Below, piece by piece: positions 1 through 6,162 of a DNA stretch of 42,384 bases. The stretch spans positions 1-42,384 of the forward strand of contig JACCXH010000024.1 of NCBI GenBank assembly GCA_013697245.1, in the 5' to 3' direction. This DNA comes from Bacteroidota bacterium. GTDB lineage: Bacteria; Bacteroidota; Bacteroidia; B-17B0; Aurantibacillaceae. Positions within the stretch are counted from its first letter, which is position 1, and each line of letters opens with the position of its first letter. The notes under the pieces are model-generated. The model was given only the letters and a program-made list of their open reading frames with translations, was not told the DNA's origin and ran no database searches. Made by a program: the position numbers and the translations under genes.

Positions 1-526
1 TTTCAAAATCGGTTGGGGAGATCATTAATAAACCGGCAATGTATTTGATTACATTTACTTCTGTATCGGCCACATGTCCATCTGCTTTCGCTATCCCAAA
101 CAAATAATGTATCAATTGGATCCTTACTTCCACATTTGTACGCTGGTTAATATCGTTGCAGATGGCTTCTAAAGGAATATTTGGTGCATCTAAAAATTCT
201 TTTAAGGTTTGTAAATGCGAACTAGTGAATTGTGGGCCAAATTGTTGGGCAAAAAACCCTTTAATATAATCCAGCTCCACTTTTAAAGTTTTTCCATCGG
301 CTTTCATCACTGCCGCTGAAAGTGCCATAAGCATCGTTGCAAAATCTTCGTGCGGCTGAGCAGCATGCTGCCTGTATACGTCAAAAATATTTTCGCCTTT
401 GCCTGCGCTTGCTTTAATAGTTATAAAATTATCAATAACCGAACCAATAACAAAACCTGTAATGGCGCCAAAAAAATGTCTGCCTAAAAAGAAATATCCA
501 AGGGCAGCTCCAATAAACTTAAACAA
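1..526 (-). CDS. DjlA/TerB-like co-chaperone, 5' part (runs off left edge)
   Basis: The minus-strand frame is open from a TTG at 526 to the window edge (175 codons), with an in-frame stop a few codons upstream, so TTG or a neighbouring codon must be the start. The first 35 residues form a glycine-rich membrane hairpin (FKFIGAALGYFFLGRHFFGA) that matches the N-terminal membrane segment of E. coli DjlA in layout. It is followed from about residue 60 by a TerB-type helical domain (DFATMLMALSAAVMKADGK ... IAKADGHVADTEVNVIKYIA), with the paired 'KADG' turns typical of TerB. A C-terminal J domain would be expected beyond the left edge but cannot be seen. Likely role: membrane-anchored DnaJ-type co-chaperone, or a TerB-only protein if the J domain is absent. 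Confidence 0.75.
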   Translation of the reverse strand, partial: MFKFIGAALGYFFLGRHFFGAITGFVIGSVIDNFITIKASAGKGENIFDVYRQHAAQPHEDFATMLMALSAAVMKADGKTLKVELDYIKGFFAQQFGPQFTSSHLQTLKEFLDAPNIPLEAICNDINQRTNVEVRIQLIHYLFGIAKADGHVADTEVNVIKYIAGLLMISPTDFE

Positions 527-600
527 AATAGTAGGTTTTAAAGATTATACACAAATATAAGCTTATTCTAAATGCAAAGTATGTGGTTAAAAAGACCGGC

Positions 601-1002
601 TTAAATTTCCTGGTCCTTAATCTGGAGCACTCTTTTTAAATATTTTACAAGAGTTTCTATTCTGGAAGGTTTTTCAATATGATCAAAAGCACCATCGCGA
701 AGCGTATCATAAATAATACTTTCGTTTATGGTTGTTGAATATATTATAACCGGTGTTTCGGAGAGTTTTGACATCTTTTTTAATTCAATTAAACATTCAA
801 CGCCGGTCATTAAAGGCATATTAAGATCTAAAAAAATAAAATCAGGAATCTTTTTATCTGCATTTAATTGTTTTATGGCATCAATGCCGCTTGGCGCATA
901 ACCAAACTCAATATCTTTATCTATTTTTTCCAGGGCCATGCCAAAGATCCTTCTATCATCATCATCATCATCAATAAGAAAGCAATAAATATTTTTTTTC
1001 AT
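601..1002 (-). CDS. CheY-like response regulator, stand-alone receiver
   Basis: A 133-residue receiver domain with no output domain. The acidic pocket is a run of six aspartates (residues 11-16), the phosphoacceptor is D59 in FIFLDLNMP, the switch Ser/Thr lies in IIYSTT (89-91) and the conserved lysine is K111 in EKPS. Single-domain receivers of this type in Bacteroidota usually take phosphate from hybrid kinases and act by protein-protein contact. No kinase is adjacent. The ATG at 1002 is preceded by a -7-like box only 5 bases away, so the mRNA may be almost leaderless. The partner cannot be named; the SpoIIE-type phosphatase at 6.2-8.5 kb is one nearby candidate signalling protein but nothing in the sequence links them directly. 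Confidence 0.9.
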   Translation of the reverse strand: MKKNIYCFLIDDDDDDRRIFGMALEKIDKDIEFGYAPSGIDAIKQLNADKKIPDFIFLDLNMPLMTGVECLIELKKMSKLSETPVIIYSTTINESIIYDTLRDGAFDHIEKPSRIETLVKYLKRVLQIKDQEI

Positions 1003-1007
1003 AATTC

Positions 1008-1039
1008 TAAAATTAATACATTTTTTATAGCAAATCCAA
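1008..1039 (-). promoter_or_regulatory. Candidate sigma-A promoter of the receiver gene
   Basis: On the minus strand TAATTTTA (1015-1008) fits the Bacteroidota -7 box TAnnTTTG in 7 of 8 positions counting the free bases, 5 bases before the ATG. A TTG lies 21 bases upstream of it (1039-1037). Inferred by pattern only. Confidence 0.45.
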
Positions 1040-1175
1040 TACCTAAAAAGTTAAATTTTAAAATTCATTATGACGGAGGATTTACTTAATAATTGTGGAG
1101 AATTTTCCTTTCTTCGTTATTTCTATTGAGAAAATTGATTCCCGGTTTGGGTAACACTAATATTTACTACCGGTT

Positions 1176-1748
1176 TTAGTAAGAAGAAACTTTTGGTTGA
1201 AAATTAACAATAAACGTATTGTCTTTATAATTAGAAAGGTCGTTCAATTCATCACTTATCCTTTTATTCCATTTTCTTTGTCGTCGAACATTTCTTGAGT
1301 AATTTGTAGCTCTGTCATATTGGTTTTGGTAATGATCTAGCTCTTTTTGATCGTATCGGTATAGATCTTCCAATTTTTTAATAAGGTCATTATAATTCGT
1401 ATACGATCCTTCTTGTATCTTTTTTCTTAATTTTCTAGCAAAGAGTTCTACAATATCAAAATGTTTTTGTTCGTGTATCAAAACACCATCCTTTTTTTTA
1501 CGTTTCCATGATTCGCTTGGGAAGAAAACAGCCACAATTTGAACCGTTGCAAAGTCTTCTTTTAAATAACATTTTTTGATCAGATCATAATGCGTAGAAG
1601 CAATACTGTTCCTTGGCTCCGGCTTACCTCTGAAATCATCCCAGGATAAGTGTTTATTCACTTTCCAAATGATTATTTCTAAAGACTGATTTTGGCTGCA
1701 AAAACAAAAGCTATAAAAACTGAGTATAAGAATATATAATTTGCGCAT
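1176..1748 (-). CDS. DUF922-type exported Zn-dependent protease-like protein
   Basis: From the ATG at 1748 the product is 190 residues with an N-terminal hydrophobic signal (MRKLYILILSFYSFCFC). An HExxH zinc motif is present as HEQKH (residues 92-96), followed by the D/E-rich helix IVELFARKLRKK. An early W-x-x-F segment (LSWDDFRGKP) and the size fit the DUF922 family of predicted secreted metalloproteases. The frame is open upstream to 1778, directly after the stop of the TPR gene, but those ten residues are polar and would spoil the signal peptide, so 1748 is preferred. It is probably co-transcribed with the upstream TPR gene. Protease activity is a family prediction; no substrate is known. 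Confident in the domain, not in the function. Confidence 0.7.
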   Translation of the reverse strand: MRKLYILILSFYSFCFCSQNQSLEIIIWKVNKHLSWDDFRGKPEPRNSIASTHYDLIKKCYLKEDFATVQIVAVFFPSESWKRKKKDGVLIHEQKHFDIVELFARKLRKKIQEGSYTNYNDLIKKLEDLYRYDQKELDHYQNQYDRATNYSRNVRRQRKWNKRISDELNDLSNYKDNTFIVNFQPKVSSY

Positions 1749-1778
1749 TTTTAAACTAAGCCGCAAATTATATACCAA

Positions 1779-3113
1779 CTATGATCTTGAGTTTTTTACC
1801 TTATTAAAGATGCGATCAATGTATTTTTCGGTTGGCATAAGCGAATTTTGTATGCGACGGGCGTATTTTATGCTATCCATGATCTCTTTTTGTTTCTCAT
1901 CTACCAAAATTTTTTGTTGATAGATCTCTTCTTTTTGAGCTTGCGAGATCCTGTAACGCTTATATAATATAAGTAAAAAAACAACAATACATGCTACTAT
2001 AACGAGTAAGAAAGAACGAAAAGTATTACTGCGGTTTATTTCAATTTTTTGTTTTTCAATTCTTGCTGCCTGCATTAAACTGTCCTTTAAATGCGCATTA
2101 GAGAAATCGCTCATCAATTCTTTTTGCTCGATTTTTTCTGCCATCTCCCTATTAAATAAGGTGGTGTTCATATGCCGTAATAATTTGTAATATTTATTGG
2201 CTTCTTTTTGATTGTTTAAATTCTCATAATTATCGGCGTAGCTTTCGTATAATTTTTTAAGATCGCTGTTATATACAGCTGTATCAATGTATTTTAAGGC
2301 CATTTTAAGGCAGGACACTGATGTTTTATAATCTTCCATTGAATAATAAATAGTAGACAGATTAACATAGCCATCAGATTTCTCAGCATTATCACCGTGT
2401 TTTAATTTTAACTCCAATGCTTTTTGTAAATAAGGTAAGCCCTCTTTATATCTTTGTTGTGCGCTATAAGTGCTCCCTATATTGTTATAGCCATAAGCCA
2501 TACTTATAGAATCTTTGTCCTCTTTGCATATTTCAAGAGACTTGGTGAACCATACAAGAGCTTCTTCATGTTTGCCTTGAGAACTACAAGCACTACCAAG
2601 ATTATTATAAATATCAGCTTCTGTTCCTCTATTAGACGGCTTGGTTTTAAATAGTTGTAAAGCCTTTCGGTAAAATTTTTCTGCTTTAGCTTCTTCATTG
2701 CAAAAATAATAGGCATTACCTTTATTTATATAAACACTTACCTGGCCCGAAATAAAACCGCTCTTTTTATAAATAACAAGTGCTGCATTAAAATTATCGA
2801 TGGCTTTATTTGCATCGTTTATATAATTATACAATCCACCAAAATGACTATATGCTTTTGCTTCAAACGCAGGCTTATTTATTGATTTTGCTTTTATCAA
2901 AGCTGAATCAGCGTAATCGAAACTTAATTTTATTTTTTTTGCTTCAATGTATCTATCTGAAATCTTTATACATAATTTAATGTAATTTGTATCGTTTGCA
3001 TGATGTAATACATTAAGAAGACTATCAATTCCAGATTGATCTTGGGCAGTAATTACATTTAAATTAAAAAAAAATAAAACCAGAGAAATTATTTTGAAAC
3101 TACGTAATACCAT
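1779..3113 (-). CDS. TPR membrane receptor lacking its expected PP2C (SpoIIE) output domain
   Basis: A 444-residue protein: signal peptide (1-23), about six tetratricopeptide repeats (roughly 40-300, for example KALELKLKHGDNAEKSDGYV), one membrane segment (366-384, SFLLVIVACIVVFLLILYK) and a cytoplasmic coiled coil ending in EKQKEIMDSIKYARRIQNSL (405-425). In the usual Bacteroidota architecture that last motif leads straight into a SpoIIE-type PP2C phosphatase; the homologous motif is in the complete phosphatase at 6163-8490 (EKQKEIVDSIHYAKRIQTTI). Here the protein stops about 19 residues later, so about 220 residues of phosphatase are missing. The DUF922 gene follows at once. It could be a decayed gene, or a TPR sensor that now signals through its coiled coil alone. 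Confidence 0.85.
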   Translation of the reverse strand: MVLRSFKIISLVLFFFNLNVITAQDQSGIDSLLNVLHHANDTNYIKLCIKISDRYIEAKKIKLSFDYADSALIKAKSINKPAFEAKAYSHFGGLYNYINDANKAIDNFNAALVIYKKSGFISGQVSVYINKGNAYYFCNEEAKAEKFYRKALQLFKTKPSNRGTEADIYNNLGSACSSQGKHEEALVWFTKSLEICKEDKDSISMAYGYNNIGSTYSAQQRYKEGLPYLQKALELKLKHGDNAEKSDGYVNLSTIYYSMEDYKTSVSCLKMALKYIDTAVYNSDLKKLYESYADNYENLNNQKEANKYYKLLRHMNTTLFNREMAEKIEQKELMSDFSNAHLKDSLMQAARIEKQKIEINRSNTFRSFLLVIVACIVVFLLILYKRYRISQAQKEEIYQQKILVDEKQKEIMDSIKYARRIQNSLMPTEKYIDRIFNKVKNSRS

Positions 3114-3127
3114 TAAGTAATTATAGA

Positions 3128-3135
3128 CAAAATTA
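3128..3135 (-). promoter_or_regulatory. -7 box upstream of the TPR gene
   Basis: TAATTTTG on the minus strand is an exact match to TAnnTTTG, 14 bases before the ATG at 3113. No convincing -33 element was seen at 19-21 bases upstream. Confidence 0.4.
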
Positions 3136-3172
3136 ATTTAATTTACAATTGCGAAATGGCTTCAGAACAACG

Positions 3173-4570
3173 TTATACTTTTATTTCTTTCCATTTACCT
3201 TTTTTAAAATAGTACCAGGCCATTAAAGCAATTAAAGCTTCTGCGGCTGGGATGGCAATAAAAGCGCCGGTAGCATGAAGTTCCAATCCTTTAGAAAGAA
3301 AATAAGCTAATGGGATCTGAAATACCCAGAAGCAAACAAAATTAATAATGGTTGGCGTTCTTGTATCGCCTGCACCGTTCAAAGCTTGTGTCATAACCAT
3401 GGCAATGCCATAAAAAATATAACCTGTACCAATGATTTGCAATGCTCTTGCCCCATACGCAACGACTGCGGTATCCTCTGTAAAAATGCGAATAATAGGG
3501 GTTGCAAAGAAAACGAACAAGATGGTTACAAAACTCATAAAAATGGTATTGTATTTTGCAGTAAGCATCACACTCTGCTCTGCCCTTTCTAATTGTTTGG
3601 CACCAAGATTTTGCCCCACCAAAGTTGCAGCCGCATTACTTAAGCCCCATGCCGGTAAAATAAAGAACACCACATTCCTTATTGCTATTTGATAGCCAGC
3701 AGAAGCTGTTGTACCGCCGGTATCCGCTACTATGCTGGCCAATACGATCCAACTACCGCTACCAATTATGAATTGCAGTGTTGCCGGAGAAGCAATCTTT
3801 ATGATCGATCGAATAATAACAGTGTCGAATTTAAAACTGCTCAGATAGATCTTGAGTGTGCCGCTTCCTTTAAATAAATGATAACATTGATATATCACTC
3901 CCGAGCTTCTGCCAATAACTGTTGCAATGGCTGCTCCTTTAAGTCCAAAGAAATTAATAAAAATAGGGCATAAGATAATGTTGATGATACTGGCAATCCA
4001 TAAACTTTTCATAGCCATTGCCGCATTACCGGCGCCGCGAAAAATCCCGTTGATCAAAAACAAAAGCATAATAGCAATACTGCCACCAAGCATGATACGT
4101 GTAAAGATAGCGCCTTCCTTCACCACCTCGCTACTTGCGCCCATAAGATGAAGAATATCGCCTGCAAACACAACACCAATTATACTTAAAATAACAGTGG
4201 CAATTAATGCAATGATCAACGATTGTGCACCTGCGTGCGCAGCAGCTTTAGGATCTTTCTCGCCAATACGCCTGGCAACAATAGCAGTTGCTCCTGTACT
4301 TAAACCAATAGCAATAGAATATATAATTGTAATAAACGATTCAGTTAAACCTACCGTAGCAATTGCATTTTGCCCAAGCTTACCAACAAAGAACATATCT
4401 ACAACCGCAAACACACTTTCAAGGCTTAATTCCAAGATCATTGGAATAGCAAGCAGGAAAACAGCCTTACGGATGCTTCCTTTCGTGTAATCCAATTCCT
4501 CACCATTTAACGATTGTTTGATGGTATTAAAAAATCTATTACCCGGTTTGGTTTGATCTATCGAGAACAT
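3173..4570 (-). CDS. MATE-family efflux transporter
   Basis: A 465-residue inner-membrane protein with twelve predicted membrane segments and two homologous halves. Diagnostic MATE segments are LAIPMILELSLESVFAVVDM near residue 40, FFVGKLGQNAIATVGL, IFRGAGNAAMAMK in the first half and LVGQNLGAKQLERAEQ and TQALNGAGDTRTP in the second half. MATE proteins export cationic drugs or metabolites in exchange for Na+ or H+. The ATG at 4570 lies 3 bases after the stop of the SRPBCC gene, which itself overlaps the ArsR gene, so this is the third gene of an ArsR-controlled operon. That arrangement suggests efflux induced when the ArsR repressor is released. The substrate cannot be read from the sequence. 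Family call is firm. Confidence 0.93.
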   Translation of the reverse strand: MFSIDQTKPGNRFFNTIKQSLNGEELDYTKGSIRKAVFLLAIPMILELSLESVFAVVDMFFVGKLGQNAIATVGLTESFITIIYSIAIGLSTGATAIVARRIGEKDPKAAAHAGAQSLIIALIATVILSIIGVVFAGDILHLMGASSEVVKEGAIFTRIMLGGSIAIMLLFLINGIFRGAGNAAMAMKSLWIASIINIILCPIFINFFGLKGAAIATVIGRSSGVIYQCYHLFKGSGTLKIYLSSFKFDTVIIRSIIKIASPATLQFIIGSGSWIVLASIVADTGGTTASAGYQIAIRNVVFFILPAWGLSNAAATLVGQNLGAKQLERAEQSVMLTAKYNTIFMSFVTILFVFFATPIIRIFTEDTAVVAYGARALQIIGTGYIFYGIAMVMTQALNGAGDTRTPTIINFVCFWVFQIPLAYFLSKGLELHATGAFIAIPAAEALIALMAWYYFKKGKWKEIKV

Positions 4571-4573
4571 AAT

Positions 4574-5008
4574 TTATTTTAATTCTAAATATTCGTTAAG
4601 TGCTTTGCCAATAATATGGTTCCAACCTTCGGCAAAATTCTTAGCTGCAAAATCCGGATTGCTTTCAGGAACAAAACTATCTAAGCCCGCATGCGTTAAT
4701 TTTAATTTTGTTTTACCGTTATCTGCAAAAAGCTCGAAAGTTACAAAAGAATTTCCAGGATACCCGTCATATCGCCAGCTGTAAGTTAACTTTTCGTTAG
4801 GAATAGCCTCTGTTACTTTACATAAATGTAAATATTGCTTTCCGCCATCCGGACCGCCGGTGAACTGAAATTCAAAACCCACTTCGGCTTTAAACTCCGG
4901 AAGATCGAAATACCACTTTTTCATTTCACTCTTATTAGTGATCGCTTTCCATACTTTTTCTATAGGCGCGTTATAAATACGTTCTATTGTAAATGCATCT
5001 TGTATCAT
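4574..5008 (-). CDS. SRPBCC (AHSA1-like) domain protein
   Basis: A 144-residue START-like protein of the Activator-of-Hsp90-ATPase type: FTIERIYNAPIEKVWKAITN at the start, then KKWYFDLPEFKAEVGFEFQF, YSWRYDGYPGNSFVTFELF and the C-terminal helix FAAKNFAEGWNHIIGKALNE. The fold binds hydrophobic small molecules in a cavity. It overlaps the upstream ArsR gene by 4 bases (ATGA), a very common pairing in which the two are translationally coupled. In this operon it stands between the regulator and a MATE pump, so a role in handling the pumped compound is a reasonable guess, not a demonstrated one. Confidence 0.88.
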   Translation of the reverse strand: MIQDAFTIERIYNAPIEKVWKAITNKSEMKKWYFDLPEFKAEVGFEFQFTGGPDGGKQYLHLCKVTEAIPNEKLTYSWRYDGYPGNSFVTFELFADNGKTKLKLTHAGLDSFVPESNPDFAAKNFAEGWNHIIGKALNEYLELK

Positions 5009-5391
5009 TTTGACTTTTTTTTAGGGATTAATTTATTTTTTGTTTTAGTATATACTTTTTTTTCTTTTTTCTTTGAAGGTGTTGCTTGTAATTCAAAAAG
5101 ATAGGTTTCCAACGAATCTAGTTTTTCATTCCAGAATTTTTTGTATTGTTCTATCCAATCAGAAACCTCGTTCAGTTTTTGTAACCTGGCCTCGCAAAAA
5201 CGTTCGCGACCATATTGTTTAATAACTACCAAGCCACATTCTGTTAATATTTTAATATGTTTGTATACGGCCGTTCTGCTTACATTAAAATTCTCAGAAA
5301 CCGCGTTTACGTTTAGCGACTTGTATGCCAGCATATTTAATATCTCTCTGCGGGTTGGATCGGCGATCGCCTGAAATGTATCTCTTCTCAT
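5005..5391 (-). CDS. ArsR-family winged-helix repressor
   Basis: From the ATG at 5391 the product is 128 residues. It opens with RRDTFQAIADPTRREILNML, the signature of ArsR/SmtB-type regulators paired with SRPBCC proteins, followed by the helix-turn-helix NAVSENFNVSRTAVYKHIKI and the wing VVIKQYGRERF. No metal-binding Cys cluster is present, so a metal-sensing role is unlikely. The tail after residue 105 is unusually lysine-rich (PSKKKEKKVYTKTKNK). The frame continues upstream to a TTG at 5412, but that TTG is the end of the -7 promoter box, so ATG 5391 is the start. Two palindromes at its promoter suggest autorepression of the ArsR-SRPBCC-MATE operon. Confidence 0.92.
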   Translation of the reverse strand: MRRDTFQAIADPTRREILNMLAYKSLNVNAVSENFNVSRTAVYKHIKILTECGLVVIKQYGRERFCEARLQKLNEVSDWIEQYKKFWNEKLDSLETYLFELQATPSKKKEKKVYTKTKNKLIPKKKSK

Positions 5392-5396
5392 AACGT

Positions 5397-5408
5397 AACC
5401 ATTTGGTT
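5397..5408. promoter_or_regulatory. Palindromic operator copy 1 (ArsR candidate)
   Basis: AACCATTTGGTT, a palindrome with arms AACC(A)/(T)GGTT, lies just downstream of the -7 box of the ArsR operon. Its centre is 26 bases from the second copy. Confidence 0.6.
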
Positions 5409-5409
5409 G

Positions 5410-5441
5410 CAAATATATATGAAACCTTTTGGTTACACAAA
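5410..5441 (-). promoter_or_regulatory. Promoter of the ArsR-SRPBCC-MATE operon
   Basis: On the minus strand a TTTG -33 box (5441-5438) is followed after 20 bases by TATATTTG (5417-5410), an exact TAnnTTTG -7 box. The expected mRNA start is about 5406, giving a leader of roughly 15 bases. The spacer contains one palindromic operator copy and the other covers the likely start site. Confidence 0.65.
5423..5434. promoter_or_regulatory. Palindromic operator copy 2 (ArsR candidate)
   Basis: AACCTTTTGGTT, with the same AACC/GGTT arms as copy 1, lies between the -33 and -7 boxes. A repressor bound here would block polymerase. Confidence 0.6.
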
Positions 5442-5457
5442 TATTTTTAGACTTTTT

Positions 5458-5492
5458 TTTAAATAAAAAAAGCCTTCGTTTTGAAGGCTTTT
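5458..5492 (-). terminator. Rho-independent terminator after the membrane SRPBCC gene
   Basis: A perfect 10-bp stem (AAAAGCCTTC / GAAGGCTTTT, 5468-5477 with 5483-5492) with a 5-base loop. On the minus strand it ends in seven T, an A and three more T. It lies about 23 bases after the stop codon at 5515 and separates this gene from the ArsR operon. Confidence 0.8.
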
Positions 5493-5514
5493 CACAAATT
5501 AAAGAATACTTTAT

Positions 5515-6054
5515 TTATTTCTCCAGAATTACTTTCAGATCGCCTAAACTTACCTCCATATCTTTACCCAACATTTTATCCATATTCATAAACGACAATA
5601 TAATGTTCATTGGATATTTCATGGTACTTTGTATACCCCATTTTACTTTTGTTTGTTGCTCACTCACATTTTGGGTAGCTATAAAAGACGCTGCCACAGC
5701 AGAAAAAGGCCGTATGAACCTTATTTCACTTTCCATTCTTTCGCCATCGGCTATTTTTTTTATCTCTTGCTCGCCTGCGCCCGCTTGTTTATTCTGGCTA
5801 TCCCATGCGTATACAAAACCAACTGTTCCATCGGTACCTTTATAATCTTTTTTCATTCCGAGATCTGTTTTATTCCATTTACTGTATTTATCCTGATTAC
5901 AAATATGTTTTACATAATTAAATACTTCTGCTTTGGGTTTGTTTATGATTATCTCACGTTCTATTTCATATCCTTTTTTAGTGAATAACGCAGCAATTAA
6001 AAGCAATGCTATTAAACCTACAATTGCAATTACAATAATAATTAAGATGCTCAT
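5515..6054 (-). CDS. Membrane-anchored SRPBCC / polyketide-cyclase-like protein
   Basis: A 179-residue protein with one strong N-terminal membrane helix (MSILIIIVIAIVGLIALLLI) and a START-like domain from about residue 30 (YEIEREIIINKPKAEVFNYV ... NQDKYSKWNKTD ... GTVGFVYAWDSQNKQAGAGE). This is the usual layout of Bacteroidota SRPBCC proteins annotated as polyketide cyclases, for which no cyclase activity is established. It is unlike the soluble AHSA1-type SRPBCC protein of the ArsR operon and stands alone, with a strong terminator directly downstream. The ligand is unknown. No clear -7 box was found in the very AT-rich 100 bases upstream. Confidence 0.85.
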   Translation of the reverse strand: MSILIIIVIAIVGLIALLLIAALFTKKGYEIEREIIINKPKAEVFNYVKHICNQDKYSKWNKTDLGMKKDYKGTDGTVGFVYAWDSQNKQAGAGEQEIKKIADGERMESEIRFIRPFSAVAASFIATQNVSEQQTKVKWGIQSTMKYPMNIILSFMNMDKMLGKDMEVSLGDLKVILEK

Positions 6055-6162
6055 ATGCTATTTTTTAGATTAATTTTTTTAATGTATTTTTTTTATTGTT
6101 TAATTTTTTGTGATAATATATTTAGTTCGCTCCATTGGATTTATAATCCTATAAAACCACTT

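Noticed and set aside
1164-1182. TTACTA/TAGTAA hairpin with two CCGGTTT copies near the DUF922 stop.
   Set aside because: The stem is 6 bp of mostly A-T pairs, overlaps the stop codon and has no T-tail; likely chance in AT-rich DNA.
3386-4490. Several open plus-strand frames (for example 3432-3692 and 4197-4490) opposite the MATE gene.
   Set aside because: They lie wholly antisense to a strongly supported transporter gene and encode low-complexity, hydrophobic or basic chains without a recognisable family or promoter.
5429-5988. Plus-strand open frames of 138 and 119 codons across the terminator and SRPBCC gene.
   Set aside because: One reads through the terminator hairpin and both are antisense to a clear SRPBCC protein.
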